From positions 1-61,644 of the IMG/VR virus record IMGVR_UViG_3300032069_000399: a DNA stretch of 61,644 nucleotides; one strand, 5' to 3'. The DNA comes from a virus. Under the pieces are notes generated by a model. The model saw nothing but the letters and a program-made list of their open reading frames with translations, was not told where the DNA came from and searched no databases. This document shows positions 60,158 through 61,644 of the stretch, piece by piece. The first letter of the stretch is position 1; each line of letters opens with the position of its first letter. The translations under genes were made by a program, and so were the position numbers.

Positions 60158-61409
60158 GCACATGGCGGTAAAGCCGGTCGAGCGTCCCAAACGAAGCGGA
60201 AAATGGTGGATCAGGATACGGTGGCAGCTGGCGCCGGGCCGGCGGTTCCGGAAATCCAAATTCATCGGCGCGGGCGAAGAAGGAAGGGACGCGGCGTTCT
60301 CCAAGGCGAAGCTCCTGAACGATGCGTGGATGAAGTTCGGGGCCGACGCCATGAAGCTGGTCGAACCGGAAATCCCCGAGCCGCCGCGAATCCCGACCCT
60401 GGAGGAATACGGGCCGGGCTTCGTCGCGAGGGCGACGGCGGCAGGCCTGAAACGCTCGACCATCACGATGTACTCGACGACGCTTAGGCATCACATCTAT
60501 CCGGCGCTCGGGAATATCGAGCTCGACAAGATCAACTACAAGGTTCTGGCGGACTTCCTTTCCTGGAAGGCCGAGATGAAGTACAGCACAGCCAGGTTCC
60601 GTAAACCGCTCGCCGACGAAGAGGAGGAAAAGGCGAGGCCACGAGGCATAGGACGGCGTTACAGCCGGGACAGCATCCGCATCATGGCGATGGTCATGCG
60701 CGCCCTTCTGTCCGAAGCCGTCAGGGACCAGATCGTGCAGATGAATCCGGTTGTCGGGCTGAGCAGGTTCTACCGCAAGAAGCGCAAGGACCGGGAGGTT
60801 CAGCGCGCCGGCGTGTACACGGCGGACGAACTCCACCGCATTGAGGACCAGCTGGCCGCCAGGAATCCCGAATATCACGAGTTCAGCCTGGCGATGAGCC
60901 GCGAGGGAATGCGCATCGGGGAAGCCATGGCCCTGACCATTCACGACATCGACTGGGGGCGCGGGACGATCATCATAAACAAGAACCTCCCCGCCGGGAT
61001 GGCTGAAGTCGAGGACAGCGCGAAGACGGATGCATCGGACCGCGAGATCGAGTTCTGGTCAACCGACTTCAGGACGGCCCTCGAAGCCATGCTCAGGAGG
61101 CGGCGCGCCGAATGGCTGGCGAAAGGCGAGCCTGCGCCTGAGACGCTCTTCTGCGAGGAATCGGGACGGCACATCGACTACAGCAGGTTCATCAAGGCGT
61201 GGAATCGAGCCCAGAGGCTGGCCGGCGTCCGTCAGAGATCTCCGCATTCATTGAGGCACACCTGGGCGTCCCAGATGATCGCGGCCGGCGAGGATATCGC
61301 GTCGGTATCGAAGCACATGGGGCACGCGAATGCGGGAATAACCCTCGGGCTGTACACTCATTTCGTGCCCAAGAAACGCCGGCTTGAAGGCACAGTTCTG
61401 GACAGGAAC

Positions 61410-61434
61410 AAGGCAACCATAGGGCAACCTGAGC
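61410..61434. promoter_or_regulatory. Probable integrase arm-type site, right arm
   Basis: This is the second copy of the 25-bp sequence at 227-251 (two mismatches), lying inside the int gene 36 bp before the core. Same orientation as the left copy. Confidence 0.55.
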
Positions 61435-61470
61435 CCGGAAACGAACGAAATGTGCTTTCGGAAAGTCTAC

Positions 61471-61562
<92 letters not shown>

Positions 61563-61644
61563 TGATCGCGGAAAAGCTTGTACCATTTTTAGCGGAGGTG
61601 GTCAAGGAAGCAGGGTCGAAAGGGCATGAGCGGAAAATCGGCGC

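Overview
The window is almost exactly one integrated temperate siphovirus prophage. A 61-bp direct repeat occurs at 82-142 and 61471-61531. The right copy is the 3' half of an intact minus-strand tRNA-Thr(CGU) gene (61487-61562); the left copy is the displaced 3' fragment of that gene. A tyrosine integrase with a full R-K-H-R-H-Y set lies against the right copy. The structural genes are HK97-type with a long non-contractile tail. Host flanks are only about 80 bp on each side, so the host cannot be named. Moderately high GC, CCA-encoding tRNAs and a secreted FN3 protein of a style common in Desulfobacterota-like bacteria suggest a Gram-negative, perhaps deltaproteobacterial, host (low confidence).

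Layout, left to right. (1) 353-3379, minus strand: an AT-richer three-gene cargo operon (membrane/coiled-coil protein, flavodoxin-like reductase, radical SAM/SPASM-GNAT fusion). (2) 4036-6948: replication genes (DnaB helicase, O-like initiator with iterons inside the gene, loader-like protein, HTH regulator). (3) 7091-12850: small genes, HNH nuclease, ParB-like protein, and a cytosine-C5 methyltransferase locus in which one catalytic half gene is followed by three tandem C-terminal (target-recognition) half genes; then minus-strand FRG, RadC-like and small helical genes. (4) 12962-27008: terminase, portal, protease, capsid, connectors, tail tube, frameshifted tail chaperone and tape measure. 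(5) tRNA-Thr(UGU), FN3 protein, tail-tip protein and four tandem tail paralogues in ABAB order, then the lysis region to 36731. (6) 37063-52248: accessory island with a Panacea-type toxin-antitoxin pair, an EVE protein, and a tightly coupled minus-strand operon of radC, UvrD-like helicase/PD-(D/E)XK nuclease, giant Hsp90-like ATPase/DUF3883, type III Mod and type III Res, headed by an excisionase-like HTH gene. (7) 52676-61508: GIY-YIG protein, S24 repressor and divergent Cro-like gene, ParB, HNH-AP2 endonuclease fused into a broken Sak4-like ATPase, SSB-like protein, small nuclease, excisionase and integrase.

How the parts work together: the repressor/Cro switch at 53564-54804 controls an early rightward operon running into int. 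In the circular phage this continues through att towards dnaB. Two promoter-like regions of shared sequence and identical internal spacing precede parB and dnaB, suggesting one regulator for both. The best candidates for an undescribed system are the one-alpha/three-beta split methyltransferase (8962-11025) and the five-gene radC/helicase-nuclease/Hsp90-DUF3883/type III R-M operon (39170-51826). The SPASM-GNAT cargo operon and the ABAB tail-gene array come next.
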